Assembly (NCBI RefSeq): GCF_902706035.1
Contig: NZ_CACSJA010000011.1
Span: 62,001 to 126,000, forward strand
DNA: 64,000 bases
Reading direction: 5' to 3'
Source of the DNA: Pantoea sp. 18069
Lineage (GTDB): Bacteria; Pseudomonadota; Gammaproteobacteria; Burkholderiales; Burkholderiaceae_C
Shown: one piece after another, positions 9,896 through 22,693 of the stretch
How positions within the stretch are numbered: position 1 is the stretch's first letter
Layout: each line of letters begins with the position of its first letter
Made by a program: the position numbers and the translations under genes
The notes under the pieces: generated by a model
Database searches by the model: none
Told to the model about the DNA's origin: nothing
The model's input: the letters and a program-made list of their open reading frames with translations, nothing else

Positions 9896-10894
9896 GTGAG
9901 CTTGTTACTCGGGCAAATTGTGGGTGCGCTGGGGGGGACGCTGGAGTTGGCAGGCAGTGATACGGAAATTTCCCGCATCGCTCCGCTGGACTCCGCAGGC
10001 CCGGGAGACTTGAGTTTCCTGAGCAATCCACGCTACCAGCAGCAACTGGCCGCCTCCAAGGCGGCCTGTGTCATTGTGGCGCCCGGCATGCGGGATGCGG
10101 CAATGCAACGCGGCGCGTGCATCGTCACGCCCGACCCCTACGTGTATTTCGCGCGCGCGACCCAGCTGTGGAAGCGGCTGCACGAGCGCGCGCTGCCCAG
10201 CGGCGTGCATCCGAGCGCGGTGGTCGATCCGCAGGCGCAGATCGACCCGACGGCCTATGTGGGCCCGCTGTGCGTGGTCGAGCGCGGAGCGCGCATCGGT
10301 GCGGGCACGGTGCTCAAGTCGCGCGTCACGGTGGGCGAGAACTGCAGCGTGGGTGCACGCTGCCTGCTGCATTCGGGCGTGGTGCTGGGCTCCGATGGCT
10401 TCGGCTTTGCGCCCGAGCGCGGAACCTGGGTCAAAATCGAGCAGCTCGGCGCAGTGCGCATCGGCGATGATGTTGAAATTGGCGCCAATACCTGCGTGGA
10501 CAGGGGTGCGCTTGATGACACTGTGATTGAAAATGGCGTGAAGCTGGATAATCTGGTCCAGATCGGACACAACGTCCATGTCGGACAGCATGTCGCCATG
10601 GCCGGGTGCGTGGGCGTGGCGGGCAGCGCGCAGATCGGTGCGCACTGCACCGTCGGCGGCGGCGCGATCGTGCTCGGGCACTTGCAATTGGCCGAAAATG
10701 TACATATCTCGGCGGCGACTGTGGTGACGCGTTCTTTGAGCAAACCCGGCGTCTATACAGGAATGTTTCCTGTCGATGAAAACAACAAATGGGAAAAAAA
10801 TGCTGCCACTTTAAAGCAGCTGCACAGCTTGCGTGAGCGCATCAAGGCGCTTGAGCAGCAGCAGCCGCAGGACAGCAAGATCGGAACGCAATGA
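9896..10894 (+). CDS. lpxD: UDP-3-O-(3-hydroxyacyl)glucosamine N-acyltransferase
   Basis: LpxD adds the N-linked 3-hydroxyacyl chain to UDP-3-acyl-glucosamine, the third step of lipid A synthesis. The 332-residue protein has an N-terminal uridine-binding domain (residues 1-100, with [18 protein letters not shown]) and a left-handed beta-helix of hexapeptide repeats. The [13 protein letters not shown] segment contains the catalytic His. The C-terminus is a helical tail rich in charged residues. The start is GTG at 9896 with a weak ribosome site. The gene overlaps fabZ by four bases (ATGA). Confidence 0.97.
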   Translation: MSLLLGQIVGALGGTLELAGSDTEISRIAPLDSAGPGDLSFLSNPRYQQQLAASKAACVIVAPGMRDAAMQRGACIVTPDPYVYFARATQLWKRLHERALPSGVHPSAVVDPQAQIDPTAYVGPLCVVERGARIGAGTVLKSRVTVGENCSVGARCLLHSGVVLGSDGFGFAPERGTWVKIEQLGAVRIGDDVEIGANTCVDRGALDDTVIENGVKLDNLVQIGHNVHVGQHVAMAGCVGVAGSAQIGAHCTVGGGAIVLGHLQLAENVHISAATVVTRSLSKPGVYTGMFPVDENNKWEKNAATLKQLHSLRERIKALEQQQPQDSKIGTQ

Positions 10895-11331
10895 TGGATA
10901 TTCACGCAATTCTCAAGCAACTGCCCCACCGCTACCCCTTTTTGCTGGTGGACAAGGTTCTGGAGCTCGAGAGCAACCAACGCATCAAGGCGATCAAGAA
11001 CGTCACGTTCAACGAGCCTTATTTCCAGGGCCATTTTCCTGGCCGCCCCGTGATGCCCGGCGTGCTCATGCTCGAAGCATTGGCACAGGCCGCGGGCCTG
11101 CTGGCGTTCGACGCCATGGGCCAGGTGCCGGACGAGAACAACATCTACTACTTCGTCGGCATCGACGCCGCACGCTTCAAGCGTCCGGTCGAACCCGGTG
11201 ACCAGCTGGTGCTGGAAATCACCATCGACCGCGTGCGCGGCGGCATCTGGAAGTTCAAGGGCGTGGCCCGCGTGGGCGACGAGGTGGCTTGCGAAGCCGA
11301 CCTGATGTGCACCATGCGGGCTGTGGGCTGA
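10891..11331 (+). CDS. fabZ: 3-hydroxyacyl-ACP dehydratase FabZ
   Basis: FabZ dehydrates 3-hydroxyacyl-ACP in fatty acid elongation and competes with the lipid A acyltransferases encoded on either side for the same substrate. The 146-residue hot-dog-fold protein shows [38 protein letters not shown] with the catalytic His, and [13 protein letters not shown] with the catalytic Glu. Two adjacent ATG codons (10891 and 10894) are possible starts, and the first overlaps the lpxD stop. Length and order (lpxD-fabZ-lpxA-lpxB) are standard. Confidence 0.98.
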   Translation: MMDIHAILKQLPHRYPFLLVDKVLELESNQRIKAIKNVTFNEPYFQGHFPGRPVMPGVLMLEALAQAAGLLAFDAMGQVPDENNIYYFVGIDAARFKRPVEPGDQLVLEITIDRVRGGIWKFKGVARVGDEVACEADLMCTMRAVG

Positions 11332-11347
11332 AGGCGCTGGGTTGGTC

Positions 11348-12136
11348 GTGAGCCGTATTCACTCTACCGCGCTGGTTGATCCGGCAGCCCAGCTTGACGC
11401 ATTGGTGACCGTGGGTCCCTATGCGGTGATCGGTCCCGATGTGCGCATAGGCGCCGGCACCACCGTGGGCGCGCATTGCGTCATCGAAGGCCACACGACG
11501 ATAGGCCGGGAAAACCACATTTTCCAGTTCGCCTCGCTGGGCGCGCAGCCGCAGGACAAGAAGTACGCGGGCGAACCCACGCGGCTGGTCATAGGCGATC
11601 GCAATACCATCCGCGAGTTCTGCACCTTCAATACCGGCACCGTCCAGGACCAGGGGCTGACGCAGGTCGGCAGCGACAACTGGATCATGGCCTATGTGCA
11701 CATTGCGCACGACTGCGTCGTGGGCAACCACACGGTGCTGGCCAACAACGCGACGCTGGCCGGCCATGTCAAGGTCGGTGACCACGCAATTTTGGGTGGC
11801 TTGACCGGCGTGCACCAGTTCACCCAGATCGGTGCGCATGTGATGGCCGGCTTTGCCAGCCATATCTCGCAGGACGTGCCGCCATTCATGCTGGTCGACG
11901 GCAATCCGCTGTCGGTGCGCGGCTTCAACCTCGAAGGCCTGCGCCGGCGCGGTTTTTCGCCCCAGCGCCTGGCCGCGGTCAAGCAGATGCACAAGCTGCT
12001 GTACCGCCAGGGCCTGACGCTCGAGGCCGCACGCCAGGCAATTGCTGAACTGAAGTCGCAAAATCCCGAAGCCGTCGCCGATATCGATGCCGTGAGCGCG
12101 TTTATCGCCGGCTCCAAGCGCGGTCTTGCACGCTGA
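11348..12136 (+). CDS. lpxA: UDP-N-acetylglucosamine acyltransferase
   Basis: LpxA transfers 3-hydroxyacyl from ACP to the 3-OH of UDP-GlcNAc, the first step of lipid A synthesis. The product (262 residues from the GTG at 11348, [17 protein letters not shown]) is a left-handed beta-helix. The catalytic-loop region [17 protein letters not shown] contains the active His, and the C-terminus is the helical domain with [13 protein letters not shown]. An in-frame TTG at 11342 has better spacing from AAGG at 11331-11334 and would add two residues, so the exact start is uncertain. It sits between fabZ and lpxB. Confidence 0.96.
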   Translation: MSRIHSTALVDPAAQLDALVTVGPYAVIGPDVRIGAGTTVGAHCVIEGHTTIGRENHIFQFASLGAQPQDKKYAGEPTRLVIGDRNTIREFCTFNTGTVQDQGLTQVGSDNWIMAYVHIAHDCVVGNHTVLANNATLAGHVKVGDHAILGGLTGVHQFTQIGAHVMAGFASHISQDVPPFMLVDGNPLSVRGFNLEGLRRRGFSPQRLAAVKQMHKLLYRQGLTLEAARQAIAELKSQNPEAVADIDAVSAFIAGSKRGLAR

Positions 12137-12149
12137 ACGGGAGCCTTCA

Positions 12150-13307
12150 ATGACTGCAGCGCGTGTGGCCATGGTGGCCGGTGAAACTTCGGGCGACCTG
12201 CTGGCCGGCCTGATTCTCGACGGTCTCAAGACCCAGTGGCCGGGGCTGCAAAGCGCGGGCATTGGTGGCCCGCACATGCGCTCGCGCGGTTTCGAGGCCT
12301 GGTGGGACAGCCAGCGCCTGGCCGTGCACGGCTACAACCTCGAAGTCTTCCAGCGCCTGGCCGAGCTGCTGCGCATACGCCGGCAGCTGCGCGATCGGCT
12401 GCTGGCCGATCCGCCCAGCGTGTTTGTCGGCGTCGATGCGCCCGACTTCAATCTCGGGCTCGAAGCCGATCTGCGCGCCAAGGGTGTCAAGACCGTGCAT
12501 TTCGTCTGCCCGTCGATCTGGGCCTGGCGTGCCAACCGCGTGGAGAAGATACGCCGCGCGGCCGACCATGTACTGTGCATTTTTCCGTTCGAGCCCGAGC
12601 TGCTCGCGGCCCATGGCATTGCCGCGACCTATGTCGGCCATCCCCTGGCCAGCGTGATTGCGCTCGAGCCCGATCGCCAGGCCGCGCGCCAGCGGCTGGG
12701 CCTGGCGCCGGACGCGCTGGTGCTGGCCGTGCTGCCCGGCAGCCGGACTTCCGAAATTCGTTATATCGCGCCCGTGTTCTTCGCGGCCGCAGCGCTGGTC
12801 GGCAAGGCGTATCCGGCGGTGGAAATCATCGTTCCGGCCGTGCCTTCGCTGATCGACACCGTGCGCCAGGCGGCGCGCGCCGCCGGCATCGAGGCGCGTA
12901 TCCGCATTCTGTCGGGCCAGTCGCACGATGCGCTCGCGGCCTGCGACTGCACGCTGATTGCCAGCGGCACGGCCACCCTCGAAGCGGCGCTGTTCAAGCG
13001 CCCGATGGTGATCGGCTACCGCATGCAGTCGCTGAGCTGGCGGCTGATGCGCCGCAAGCAGCTCCAGCCCTGGGTCGGCCTGCCCAATATCCTGTGCGGC
13101 GAGTTCGTCGTGCCGGAGTTGCTGCAGGACGCGGCCACGCCCGAAGCCCTTGCGGCCGAGGTGCTGCGCTGGCTGCGCGCGCGCGATGATTCTCCTTCAA
13201 CCATTGAAGCGCTCGAGCAGCGCTTCACAGCGCTGCACCATCTGCTGCGGCGCGATACCGCCCGATTGGCCGCTGATGCAATCCAGAAAGTTGTCTCTTC
13301 CACCTGA
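12150..13307 (+). CDS. lpxB: Lipid-A-disaccharide synthase
   Basis: LpxB is a GT-B fold, membrane-associated glycosyltransferase (family GT19) that joins UDP-diacylglucosamine and lipid X into the lipid A disaccharide. From ATG 12150 the product is 385 residues: [15 protein letters not shown] at the N-terminus, [41 protein letters not shown] at the start of the C-terminal domain, and [19 protein letters not shown] in the donor site. A TTG reading from 12126 overlaps lpxA and lacks support, while CGGGAG at 12138-12143 is placed correctly for 12150. It overlaps rnhB by about 32 bp. Confidence 0.97.
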   Translation: MTAARVAMVAGETSGDLLAGLILDGLKTQWPGLQSAGIGGPHMRSRGFEAWWDSQRLAVHGYNLEVFQRLAELLRIRRQLRDRLLADPPSVFVGVDAPDFNLGLEADLRAKGVKTVHFVCPSIWAWRANRVEKIRRAADHVLCIFPFEPELLAAHGIAATYVGHPLASVIALEPDRQAARQRLGLAPDALVLAVLPGSRTSEIRYIAPVFFAAAALVGKAYPAVEIIVPAVPSLIDTVRQAARAAGIEARIRILSGQSHDALAACDCTLIASGTATLEAALFKRPMVIGYRMQSLSWRLMRRKQLQPWVGLPNILCGEFVVPELLQDAATPEALAAEVLRWLRARDDSPSTIEALEQRFTALHHLLRRDTARLAADAIQKVVSST

Positions 13308-13908
13308 ACAGGTCTGCTTGCCGTGGCATCCGCCCGGCCTGGTAGCGGGGGTGGATGAGGCGGGCCGCGGTCCTCTGGCCGGCCCGGTCGTGGCGGCCGC
13401 CGTGATTCTCGATGACCTGAACCCGATCGCGGGCCTGGCCGATTCCAAGAAGCTCACGGCCGCGCGCCGTGAAGCGCTGTTCGACGAAATCCGCGCGAAG
13501 GCGCTGTGCTGCTCGATTGCCGAAGCCAGCGTGCAGGAGATCGACGAGCTCAATATCCTGCAGGCCACGATGCTGGCCATGCGCCGCGCGGTGATGGGGC
13601 TGCGCCTGAAACCCGTGCTGGTCCTGGTCGACGGCAACCGCATTCCGGTGCTGGACATGCAGGCCGAAGCGATCGTCAAGGGCGACGCCCTGGTCAAGGC
13701 GATTTCCGCGGCCTCGATCCTGGCCAAGGTGCACCGCGACCGCTGGTGCGAGCGCCTGCACGAACAGTATCCGGCCTATGGTTTTGCCGGCCACAAGGGC
13801 TATGGCACGCCGGCCCACCTGACGGCCTTGCAGGCGCATGGCGCCTGCCCCGAGCACCGGCGCTCGTTCTCGCCTGTCGCCCAGGTGCTGGCCCCCTCTT
13901 TTTTCTGA
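13276..13908 (+). CDS. rnhB: Ribonuclease HII
   Basis: RNase HII nicks DNA 5' of embedded ribonucleotides and degrades RNA in RNA-DNA hybrids. The protein has [20 protein letters not shown] (first catalytic Asp-Glu pair), [40 protein letters not shown] (third acidic residue) and [21 protein letters not shown], with a C-terminal HKGYGTPAH motif. The ATG at 13276 gives 210 residues and overlaps the 3' end of lpxB. Later TTG codons would shorten it without touching the core. The gene follows lpxB as in many Proteobacteria. Confidence 0.96.
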   Translation: MQSRKLSLPPEQVCLPWHPPGLVAGVDEAGRGPLAGPVVAAAVILDDLNPIAGLADSKKLTAARREALFDEIRAKALCCSIAEASVQEIDELNILQATMLAMRRAVMGLRLKPVLVLVDGNRIPVLDMQAEAIVKGDALVKAISAASILAKVHRDRWCERLHEQYPAYGFAGHKGYGTPAHLTALQAHGACPEHRRSFSPVAQVLAPSFF

Positions 13909-13914
13909 ATCGCC

Positions 13915-14691
13915 ATGACTTCACCTGTGACTGCCATCCATTCGCGTGACAACGCCTTCGTCAAGGAACTGCGCAAGCTTTCGCACGACAGCACGGCCTA
14001 CCGCAAGCAGGGCCGGGTCTGGCTCGAAGGCGACCACCTGTGCCGCGCGGCGCTGGCGCGCGGCCTGCACCCCGAAATAGCGGTGTTCGCCGAATCGTTC
14101 TGGCCCCAGGTGCCGGCCGAATGGGCGCAGGCCGCAGGCAAGGTGGTGGTGCTCGCCGACGCGCTGTTTGCCGATATCAGCGGCCTGGAGTCGCCGGCGC
14201 GCATGGGCTATCTGCTCGAATGGCTGCCGGGGCAGGCGCCCCAGCCGGGCCTGGCGACCGTGGTGCTCGATCGCGTGCAGGACGCGGGCAATGTGGGCTC
14301 CATCCTGCGCAGCGCCGCAGCCTTTGGTTTCCTGCAGGTGGTCGCGCTCAAGGGCACGGCGGCGCTGTGGAGCCAGAAGGTGCTGCGCGCGGGCATGGGC
14401 GCGCATTTCGGCCTGCATCTGGTCGAGTCGGTCGAGGTCGATGCGCTTGACGCGCTGCAGGTGCCGCTGATCGTCACCAGCTCGCACCAGGGTGCGCTGA
14501 TCCAGCATGCCCAGCTGCCCTGGCCCTGCGCCTGGGCCATGGGCCACGAGGGCCAGGGCGTGGGCGCGGCCGTCGAAGCGCGCGCGGCGCTGCAGGTGCG
14601 CATCGCCCAGCCTGGGGGCGAGGAGTCGCTCAATGTCGCGGCCGCGGCGGCAATCTGTCTGCATGCGAGTGCGCTGGGGGCGGCAGGCTAG
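13915..14691 (+). CDS. TrmH/SpoU-family RNA 2'-O-methyltransferase
   Basis: This is a SPOUT-fold methyltransferase that transfers a methyl group from S-adenosylmethionine to a ribose 2'-OH in rRNA or tRNA. Which RNA is modified cannot be told from the sequence. The 258-residue product has an N-terminal substrate-binding domain beginning with SRDNAFVKELRKLSHD and GRVWLEGDHLCRAAL. The SpoU motifs follow: VVLDRVQDAGNVGSILRSAA (motif 1), WAMGHEGQGV (motif 2) and QPGGEESLNVAAAAAI (motif 3), which build the trefoil knot. It follows rnhB by 6 bp and probably ends this transcription unit. Confidence 0.9.
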   Translation: MTSPVTAIHSRDNAFVKELRKLSHDSTAYRKQGRVWLEGDHLCRAALARGLHPEIAVFAESFWPQVPAEWAQAAGKVVVLADALFADISGLESPARMGYLLEWLPGQAPQPGLATVVLDRVQDAGNVGSILRSAAAFGFLQVVALKGTAALWSQKVLRAGMGAHFGLHLVESVEVDALDALQVPLIVTSSHQGALIQHAQLPWPCAWAMGHEGQGVGAAVEARAALQVRIAQPGGEESLNVAAAAAICLHASALGAAG

Positions 14692-14820
14692 GGCCAGCCC
14701 TCGGAAAAGATTCACGAGCCTTGGGCAGGCGCACCAAGAACGTGCGCGGCGCGGCCGTATAGGTCTTCTGCGCTCTCGGGTAATCCCGGGCGCAGCCACG
14801 AGCCCGTCATGGTGCACGGC

Positions 14821-14826
14821 TATAAT
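14821..14826 (+). promoter_or_regulatory. Candidate promoter -10 for carAB
   Basis: A perfect TATAAT lies about 127 bp before carA in the 261-bp gap after the methyltransferase gene. No good -35 hexamer is visible 16-18 bp upstream. If used, it would give a leader of about 120 nt. The rest of the gap holds no gene that I can support. Confidence 0.4.
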
Positions 14827-14952
14827 GGGCGGCTTTCAAGCATTCCACATCTACGCCTAGCGCCGCTTCGAGCCTTCCCCCGCAACACAAGCTATAGCCA
14901 GACTCACGTCCAGGCTCGCTGGGCGTAACCGTAATTAGAACCGGAGAACCCA

Positions 14953-16127
14953 GTGCTTTTGTCTCTCAAGGGATCCTTCCCCCCAGCCATCTTGGCGCTC
15001 GCAGACGGCACGGTCTTTATCGGCAACTCGATCGGTGCACTCGGCACCACCGTCGGCGAAGTGGTGTTCAACACCGCGATCACCGGCTACCAGGAAATCC
15101 TCACCGACCCAAGCTATTGCCAGCAGATCGTGACCCTCACGTATCCGCACATCGGCAACTATGGTGTCAACGCCGAGGACATCGAGGCTGAAAAAGTCCA
15201 CGCCGCAGGTTTGATCATCAAGGATCTGCCGCTGCTGGCAAGCAACTTCCGCTTGACGCACACCTTGCCCCAGTACCTGGTGCGCGAGAACACCGTCGCC
15301 ATCGCCAACATCGACACCCGCAAGCTCACGCGCCTGCTGCGCGACAAGGGCGCGCAAAACGGTGCGATCGTGGGCCTGGCCGAGGGCGAAAGCGTGACCC
15401 CCGAGCGCATTGCCGCAGCGCTGGCCGCTGCCCAGGCTGCGCCTTCGATGAAGGGCCTGGACCTCGCCAAGGTGGTGTCCACGACCAAGACCTATACCTG
15501 GGACCAGACCGAATGGCAACTGGGGCAGGGCTACGGCCAGCAGACGGCGCCGCGTTTTCATGTCGTCGCCTATGACTTCGGCGTCAAGCTCAACATCCTG
15601 CGCATGCTCGCCGAGCGCGGCTGCAAGCTCACGGTGGTGCCCGCGCAGACGTCGGCCGCCGAGGTGCTGGCTTTGAATCCCGACGGCGTGTTCCTGTCGA
15701 ACGGCCCGGGCGACCCGCAGCCCTGCGACTACGCCATCGAGGCGGTCAAGGAACTGATCGAGTCCGGCGTGCCGACCTTCGGCATCTGCCTGGGCCACCA
15801 GATCATGGCCCTGGCTTCGGGCGCGACCACGTTCAAGATGGACAACAGCCACCATGGCGCCAACCACCCGGTCAAGGACCTGGACACGGGCCGCGTGAGC
15901 ATCACGAGCCAGAACCATGGCTTCGCGGTCGACATGGCATCGCTGCCGGCCAACCTGCGCCCCACGCACGTGAGCCTGTTCGACGGCACGCTGCAGGGCC
16001 TGGAGCGCACCGACAAGCCCGCGTTCTGCTTCCAGGGTCACCCCGAAGCATCGCCCGGCCCGCACGACATCGCGTACATGTTTGACCGCTTCACGGCATT
16101 GATGGCCAAGGCCCAGGAGAATAAATA

Positions 16128-16128
<1 letters not shown>
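14953..16128 (+). CDS. carA: Carbamoyl-phosphate synthase small (glutaminase) subunit
   Basis: CarA hydrolyses glutamine and channels the ammonia to CarB for carbamoyl phosphate, which feeds arginine and pyrimidine synthesis. The 391-residue product has the N-terminal CPSase-specific domain ([25 protein letters not shown]) and a class I glutamine amidotransferase domain. The latter shows [14 protein letters not shown], the nucleophile motif [13 protein letters not shown] and the His/Glu pair in [12 protein letters not shown]. The start is GTG at 14953 with GGAG at 14943-14946. It overlaps carB by one base (TAATG). Confidence 0.98.
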
Positions 16129-19376
<3,248 letters not shown>

Positions 19377-19440
19377 GCGCCAGGCCGGGTTATACCGGGT
19401 GAATGCCGCGCCAATCGCGGCATAATGAGCCCATGACCAG

Positions 19441-19476
19441 AAACCGCCGCGCGGCAACGTGCGGCGGTTTGCTTTT
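19441..19476 (+). terminator. Terminator after carB
   Basis: A perfect 10-bp stem (AAACCGCCGC at 19441-19450 with GCGGCGGTTT at 19461-19470) is followed by GCTTTT. The 212-bp gap to greA also holds a hairpin at 19403-19423 (ATGCCGCG/CGCGGCAT) and a T7 run near 19531-19537, so several termination or regulatory structures may be stacked here. Confidence 0.65.
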
Positions 19477-19588
19477 GGGGCGTGCGTTGGCCGCCCCGGG
19501 CAATGCAGCCCCGTATCCCGGGCATCCGCTGGTTTTTTTATGAATTGCCGCGCCAGGCGCGGAGCATGCTGAACGTGGAGATTCAACA

Positions 19589-20065
19589 ATGACCACCATT
19601 CCCATTACCAAGCGCGGTGCGGAAAAACTCAAGACCGAGCTGCACCGTCTCAAGACCATAGAGCGCCCCAGCGTGATCCAGGCAATCGCCGAGGCCCGCG
19701 CCCAGGGCGACCTCAGCGAAAACGCCGAGTACGAAGCCGCCAAGGACCGCCAGGGCTTCATCGAAGGCCGCATCCTCGAAGTCGAGGGCAAGCTGTCGGC
19801 CGCGCAGATCATCGACCCCACGGCCGTCGATGCGGGCGGGCGCGTGGTGTTTGGCGCCACCGTCGACCTCGAGGACGAGAACACCGGCGACAGCGTGACC
19901 TACCAGATCGTGGGCGAAGATGAAGCCGACCTGAAGCAAGGCCTGATCAATATCTCCAGCCCGATCGCGCGTGCGCTGATCGGCAAGGAAGAGGGCGACA
20001 CCGCCGAAGTCCAGGCCCCGGGCGGCCTGCGCCGCTACGAAGTGGTGGCCGTGCGCTACCTCTGA
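19589..20065 (+). CDS. greA: Transcription elongation factor GreA
   Basis: GreA enters the secondary channel of RNA polymerase and stimulates cleavage of backtracked RNA. The 158-residue product has the N-terminal antiparallel coiled coil with the acidic-tip motif [20 protein letters not shown], and the C-terminal FKBP-like domain that binds polymerase ([34 protein letters not shown]). ATG 19589 follows a GTGGAG ribosome site. Length is exactly typical. It is separated from carB by a terminator and followed 8 bp later by a DUF4149 gene. Confidence 0.98.
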   Translation: MTTIPITKRGAEKLKTELHRLKTIERPSVIQAIAEARAQGDLSENAEYEAAKDRQGFIEGRILEVEGKLSAAQIIDPTAVDAGGRVVFGATVDLEDENTGDSVTYQIVGEDEADLKQGLINISSPIARALIGKEEGDTAEVQAPGGLRRYEVVAVRYL

Positions 20066-20073
20066 GCCGCGCG

Positions 20074-20508
20074 ATGGCGAATTTCGCTTCCCAGCTGCCT
20101 GAGCGCCTGCCGGCGCTCGCTGCCGCGCTGTGGTGGGGCGGGCTGAGCGTGGTCGGCTTTATCGCCGTGCCGCTGCTGTTCGCCCACCTGCCGTCGCCGG
20201 CCATGGCCGGGCGCATGGCGGCGACGCTGTTCACGGCCCAGACCTGGGTGTCGGTGGCCTGCACGGCCTTGTTGCTGGTGCTGGCCAAGCGCCGCCATGC
20301 GCAGGCTGAAGAGCCCTGGGCGCGCGATGTGCTGGTCTGGGTGATCGTCGGCATGCTGCTGGCACTGCTGGTGCAGTTCGGCGTCTCGCCGCGCATCGTG
20401 GCGAAGCAGGATCTGAAGCTGTGGCACAGCGTGGGCACATTGATGTATGCCGTGCAATGGCTGTGCGCGTTGCGGGTGTTATGGCGTACCTGCGCTGCGC
20501 CGCGTTGA
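20074..20508 (+). CDS. DUF4149-type small integral membrane protein
   Basis: This 144-residue inner-membrane protein has unknown function. Four hydrophobic segments can be read: around LAAALWWGGLSVVGFIAVPLLF, TAQTWVSVACTALLLVLA, VLVWVIVGMLLALLVQF and a weaker one near LMYAVQWLCALRVLW. A conserved-looking FGVSPRIVAKQD loop lies between the third and fourth. The layout resembles the DUF4149 family commonly found next to greA in betaproteobacteria. It is probably co-transcribed with greA (8-bp gap) and ends at a strong bidirectional terminator. Confidence 0.75.
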   Translation: MANFASQLPERLPALAAALWWGGLSVVGFIAVPLLFAHLPSPAMAGRMAATLFTAQTWVSVACTALLLVLAKRRHAQAEEPWARDVLVWVIVGMLLALLVQFGVSPRIVAKQDLKLWHSVGTLMYAVQWLCALRVLWRTCAAPR

Positions 20509-20534
20509 ATGCCACGGCGCAGCGCGCCGGAGCG

Positions 20535-20567
20535 AAAAAAAGGCGGTTCCCAGGAACCGCCTTTTTT
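20535..20567. terminator. Bidirectional terminator between DUF4149 gene and convergent glycosyltransferase gene
   Basis: GGCGGTT at 20542-20548 pairs with AACCGCC at 20555-20561. The stem is flanked by A6-7 on the left and T6 on the right, so it can stop transcription from both sides. Confidence 0.85.
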
Positions 20568-20597
20568 GTCTGCCAGGGCGCAGGGCGCCCGGATGGA

Positions 20598-21350
20598 TCA
20601 CTCGTGCCAGTAGTCCGCGACCCAGGTCGCGGGCTTGATGAAACGAAAACGCCGGTTGCGCCGGCCGGCCAAGGCGTCCGGCGGATTGCATTCGCCGTGG
20701 AAGATCACCACGCGCGCGCCTGCGGGCACGAACGGCGGCTTCCAGTAGTTCGTCGGCCAGGACGGAATGCCGTGGTATTTGAAGCTCGGGCACCATTCGG
20801 CAGGCCAGTACTGCAGCTTGCCCTGGCGGTGCAGGAAGTCGGACAGATAGGCCTGCTCGTTGCGGAACTGCTTGCGGATTTCCTCGAAGTGGCCGCGGAA
20901 GTACGCCAGCACATCGGGGTGCGCGCCCAGTTCCCAGCGGTACACGGACGAATTGCCCGTGATTCGCCAAGGGCGCTTGTAGTCGTGGATGATCAGGAAT
21001 TCGCCCGGCTGCGTGAAGAACTCGTCGAGCGGGCCGGTGACGACCACGTCCACGTCAAGAAACAGCGCCGTGCCGCGCAGGCCATGCAGGTCGGGCGTGA
21101 AGGTGGCGAGCTTGGTCCAGCCGCGCTCGGGCAGGCCCTTGGGCAGGTCCAGCGAGGGAATCGGCAGGCACTCGACTTCGGCGCGAATCCCCTTGCTGTC
21201 ATCGGTCAGGCAGATGAAGCGAAAATCACCCTGCAGATTGCGCCGCACCATGGCGTAGAGCCGGTTGACGTATTCAGGGCCGTATTTCGTGCCCCACTTC
21301 ATGCAGATGACATGGCGCTCGCGCGCTGGAATATTCGGAATGGCGGTCAT
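20598..21350 (-). CDS. Putative glycosyltransferase with DxD motif
   Basis: This 250-residue protein looks like a GT-A type glycosyltransferase. The N-terminus reads ARERHVICMKWGTKYGPEYV, followed by FRFICLTDDSKG. The likely metal and nucleotide-sugar motif is LFLDVDVVVTGPLDEF, where a DxD sits at the end of a hydrophobic strand. Later come WPAEWCPSFKYHGIP and VVIFHGECNPPDAL, segments seen in proteins annotated as capsule or LPS-type transferases. No signal peptide or membrane helix is evident. The acceptor is unknown. It stands alone, convergent with greA and about 20 bp downstream of yhbY, with which it may share a transcript. Confidence 0.75.
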   Translation of the reverse strand: MTAIPNIPARERHVICMKWGTKYGPEYVNRLYAMVRRNLQGDFRFICLTDDSKGIRAEVECLPIPSLDLPKGLPERGWTKLATFTPDLHGLRGTALFLDVDVVVTGPLDEFFTQPGEFLIIHDYKRPWRITGNSSVYRWELGAHPDVLAYFRGHFEEIRKQFRNEQAYLSDFLHRQGKLQYWPAEWCPSFKYHGIPSWPTNYWKPPFVPAGARVVIFHGECNPPDALAGRRNRRFRFIKPATWVADYWHE

Positions 21351-21371
21351 GGGCTGCGCAACAAAAAGACT

Positions 21372-21848
21372 TTAGTCGCCTTGTTGGCGTTTCTTGACCG
21401 ATTTTTGCTTTACTTTGGCGCGTTTGATCGTGCCGCCTGCGGTCAGGCGCTGGTTGCCCAGCACGCGCAGCTGCTTGACTTCGGGGCGCTGGCCGCCGCG
21501 CGAGCTGAACTTGAGCACCTTGACGTCGCGCGGGCCGGGCATGCGGTCCTCGTCGACGGTCTTTTCCTTTTCGGGAATCGGGCGCCACAGCACCAGCAGC
21601 TTGCCGATGTGCTGGATAGGCGCGGCGCTGAGTTCCTCGGCGAGTTGTTGGTAGATCTGGTCGCGTGCGGCGCGATCGTCATTGAAGACGCGGACCTTGA
21701 TCAGGCCGTGCGCATTGAGCGCCGCGTCGATTTCTTTTTGCACGGCGGGCGTGAGGCCGTCGCCGCCGATCATGACCACGGGGTCGAGATGGTGGGCGTT
21801 GGCGCGGTGTTCCCGGCGCTCGGCGGGAGTCAATTGAATTTGGGGCAT
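21372..21848 (-). CDS. yhbY: YhbY-family RNA-binding protein (CRM domain) with basic tail
   Basis: YhbY is a small CRM-domain protein that associates with pre-50S ribosomal particles. Here the CRM domain occupies about residues 1-97 ([20 protein letters not shown], then [20 protein letters not shown] and a GLIKVRV strand), with the GGDG turn equivalent to the GxxG loop. The 158-residue product is longer than the roughly 97-residue E. coli form because of a Lys/Arg-rich tail (residues 110-158, ending [17 protein letters not shown]) that may add RNA affinity. It is divergent from rlmE, another 50S factor, with only 32 bp between the start codons. Confidence 0.9.
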   Translation of the reverse strand: MPQIQLTPAERREHRANAHHLDPVVMIGGDGLTPAVQKEIDAALNAHGLIKVRVFNDDRAARDQIYQQLAEELSAAPIQHIGKLLVLWRPIPEKEKTVDEDRMPGPRDVKVLKFSSRGGQRPEVKQLRVLGNQRLTAGGTIKRAKVKQKSVKKRQQGD

Positions 21849-21868
21849 GGCCCGTATTATCTAGGCAG
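21834..21868. promoter_or_regulatory. Divergent yhbY/rlmE promoter region
   Basis: On the + strand, TTGAAT at 21834-21839 and TATTAT at 21855-21860 are -35 and -10 candidates for rlmE with a short 15-bp spacer. On the - strand the same AT-rich block reads GATAAT and could serve yhbY with a very short leader. Assignments are by eye only. Confidence 0.4.
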
Positions 21869-21880
21869 GACGTAATCAGC

Positions 21881-22534
21881 ATGAAAACCAAGACCAAAAG
21901 TAAGAAGGTCAATAAGGCATGGCTCAATGACCATGTCAACGACACCTATGTCAAACTCGCCAAGATCGAGGGGTTCCGTGCCCGCGCGGCCTACAAGCTC
22001 AAGGAGATCGACGAGCAGCTGGGGCTGATCCAGCCCGGCGACTTCGTGGTCGATCTGGGCTGCACGCCCGGGGCCTGGAGCCAGTACGTACGCCGCAAGC
22101 TCTCGCCCAAGGGTGCGGCGGTGGGCGAGCTCAACGGCCGCATCATCGGCCTGGACCTGCTGCACATGGAGCCCATCGAAGGCGTGCATTTCATCCAGGG
22201 CGATTTTCGCGAGGAAGAGGTGCTGGCCCAGCTCGAAGGCCTGCTCGGCGACAGCAAGGTCGATGTGGTGGTGTCGGATATGGCACCAAATTTGTCGGGT
22301 AATGACGCGACCGACGCCGCGCGCATCTCGCTGCTGGTCGAATTGGCCGTGGATTTCACCAAGCAGCACATGAAGCCCGAAGGCGCGCTGGTCGTGAAGC
22401 TGTTCCACGGCAGCGGCTACAGCGAACTGGTCGAGCTGTTCAAGCAGACCTTCAAGACCGTCAAGCCTATCAAGCCCAAGTCTTCGCGCGTGAAGTCGTC
22501 GGAAACCTTTCTGGTGGGCATGGGTCTGAAGTAG
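21881..22534 (+). CDS. rlmE: 23S rRNA (uridine-2'-O)-methyltransferase RlmE/FtsJ
   Basis: RlmE methylates the 2'-OH of U2552 in the A-loop of 23S rRNA in the 50S subunit, a late assembly step induced by heat shock in E. coli. The 217-residue product starts with a basic region ([19 protein letters not shown]), then [15 protein letters not shown], the SAM-binding motif [15 protein letters not shown], the catalytic-region motif [17 protein letters not shown], and [15 protein letters not shown]. The C-terminus [15 protein letters not shown] is the family signature. It precedes ftsH, the same pair as the E. coli ftsJ-hflB heat-shock operon. Confidence 0.97.
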   Translation: MKTKTKSKKVNKAWLNDHVNDTYVKLAKIEGFRARAAYKLKEIDEQLGLIQPGDFVVDLGCTPGAWSQYVRRKLSPKGAAVGELNGRIIGLDLLHMEPIEGVHFIQGDFREEEVLAQLEGLLGDSKVDVVVSDMAPNLSGNDATDAARISLLVELAVDFTKQHMKPEGALVVKLFHGSGYSELVELFKQTFKTVKPIKPKSSRVKSSETFLVGMGLK

Positions 22535-22614
22535 ACCCTGGCCCGGCACCCTGGGAATACCCTTGAATGTCCATGCGCCCATAGGCAAGATCAAGGGAAT
22601 TATGGGTATGCCGC

Positions 22615-22642
22615 CTTGAAGCACCTAAAATGGTCCCCAAAT
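22615..22642 (+). promoter_or_regulatory. Candidate RpoH (sigma-32) promoter upstream of ftsH
   Basis: CTTGAA at 22615-22620 and CCCCAAAT at 22635-22642 are separated by 14 bp. This closely resembles the sigma-32 consensus CTTGAA-N13/14-CCCCATNT. A sigma-70-like TAAAAT at 22626-22631 lies within the spacer. The expected RNA start is about 22650, giving a leader of roughly 45 nt. Confidence 0.55.
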
Positions 22643-22693
22643 GGGTCATGAAGATTTCATGATCCTTTCTCTGCATTCCATCTGGAGCCCCGC

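Noticed and set aside
19433..19543. 36-codon frame between carB and greA that looks like a small leader peptide
   Set aside because: It overlaps the terminator stem, has no ribosome site, and its end falls in the T7 run; more simply explained as non-coding.
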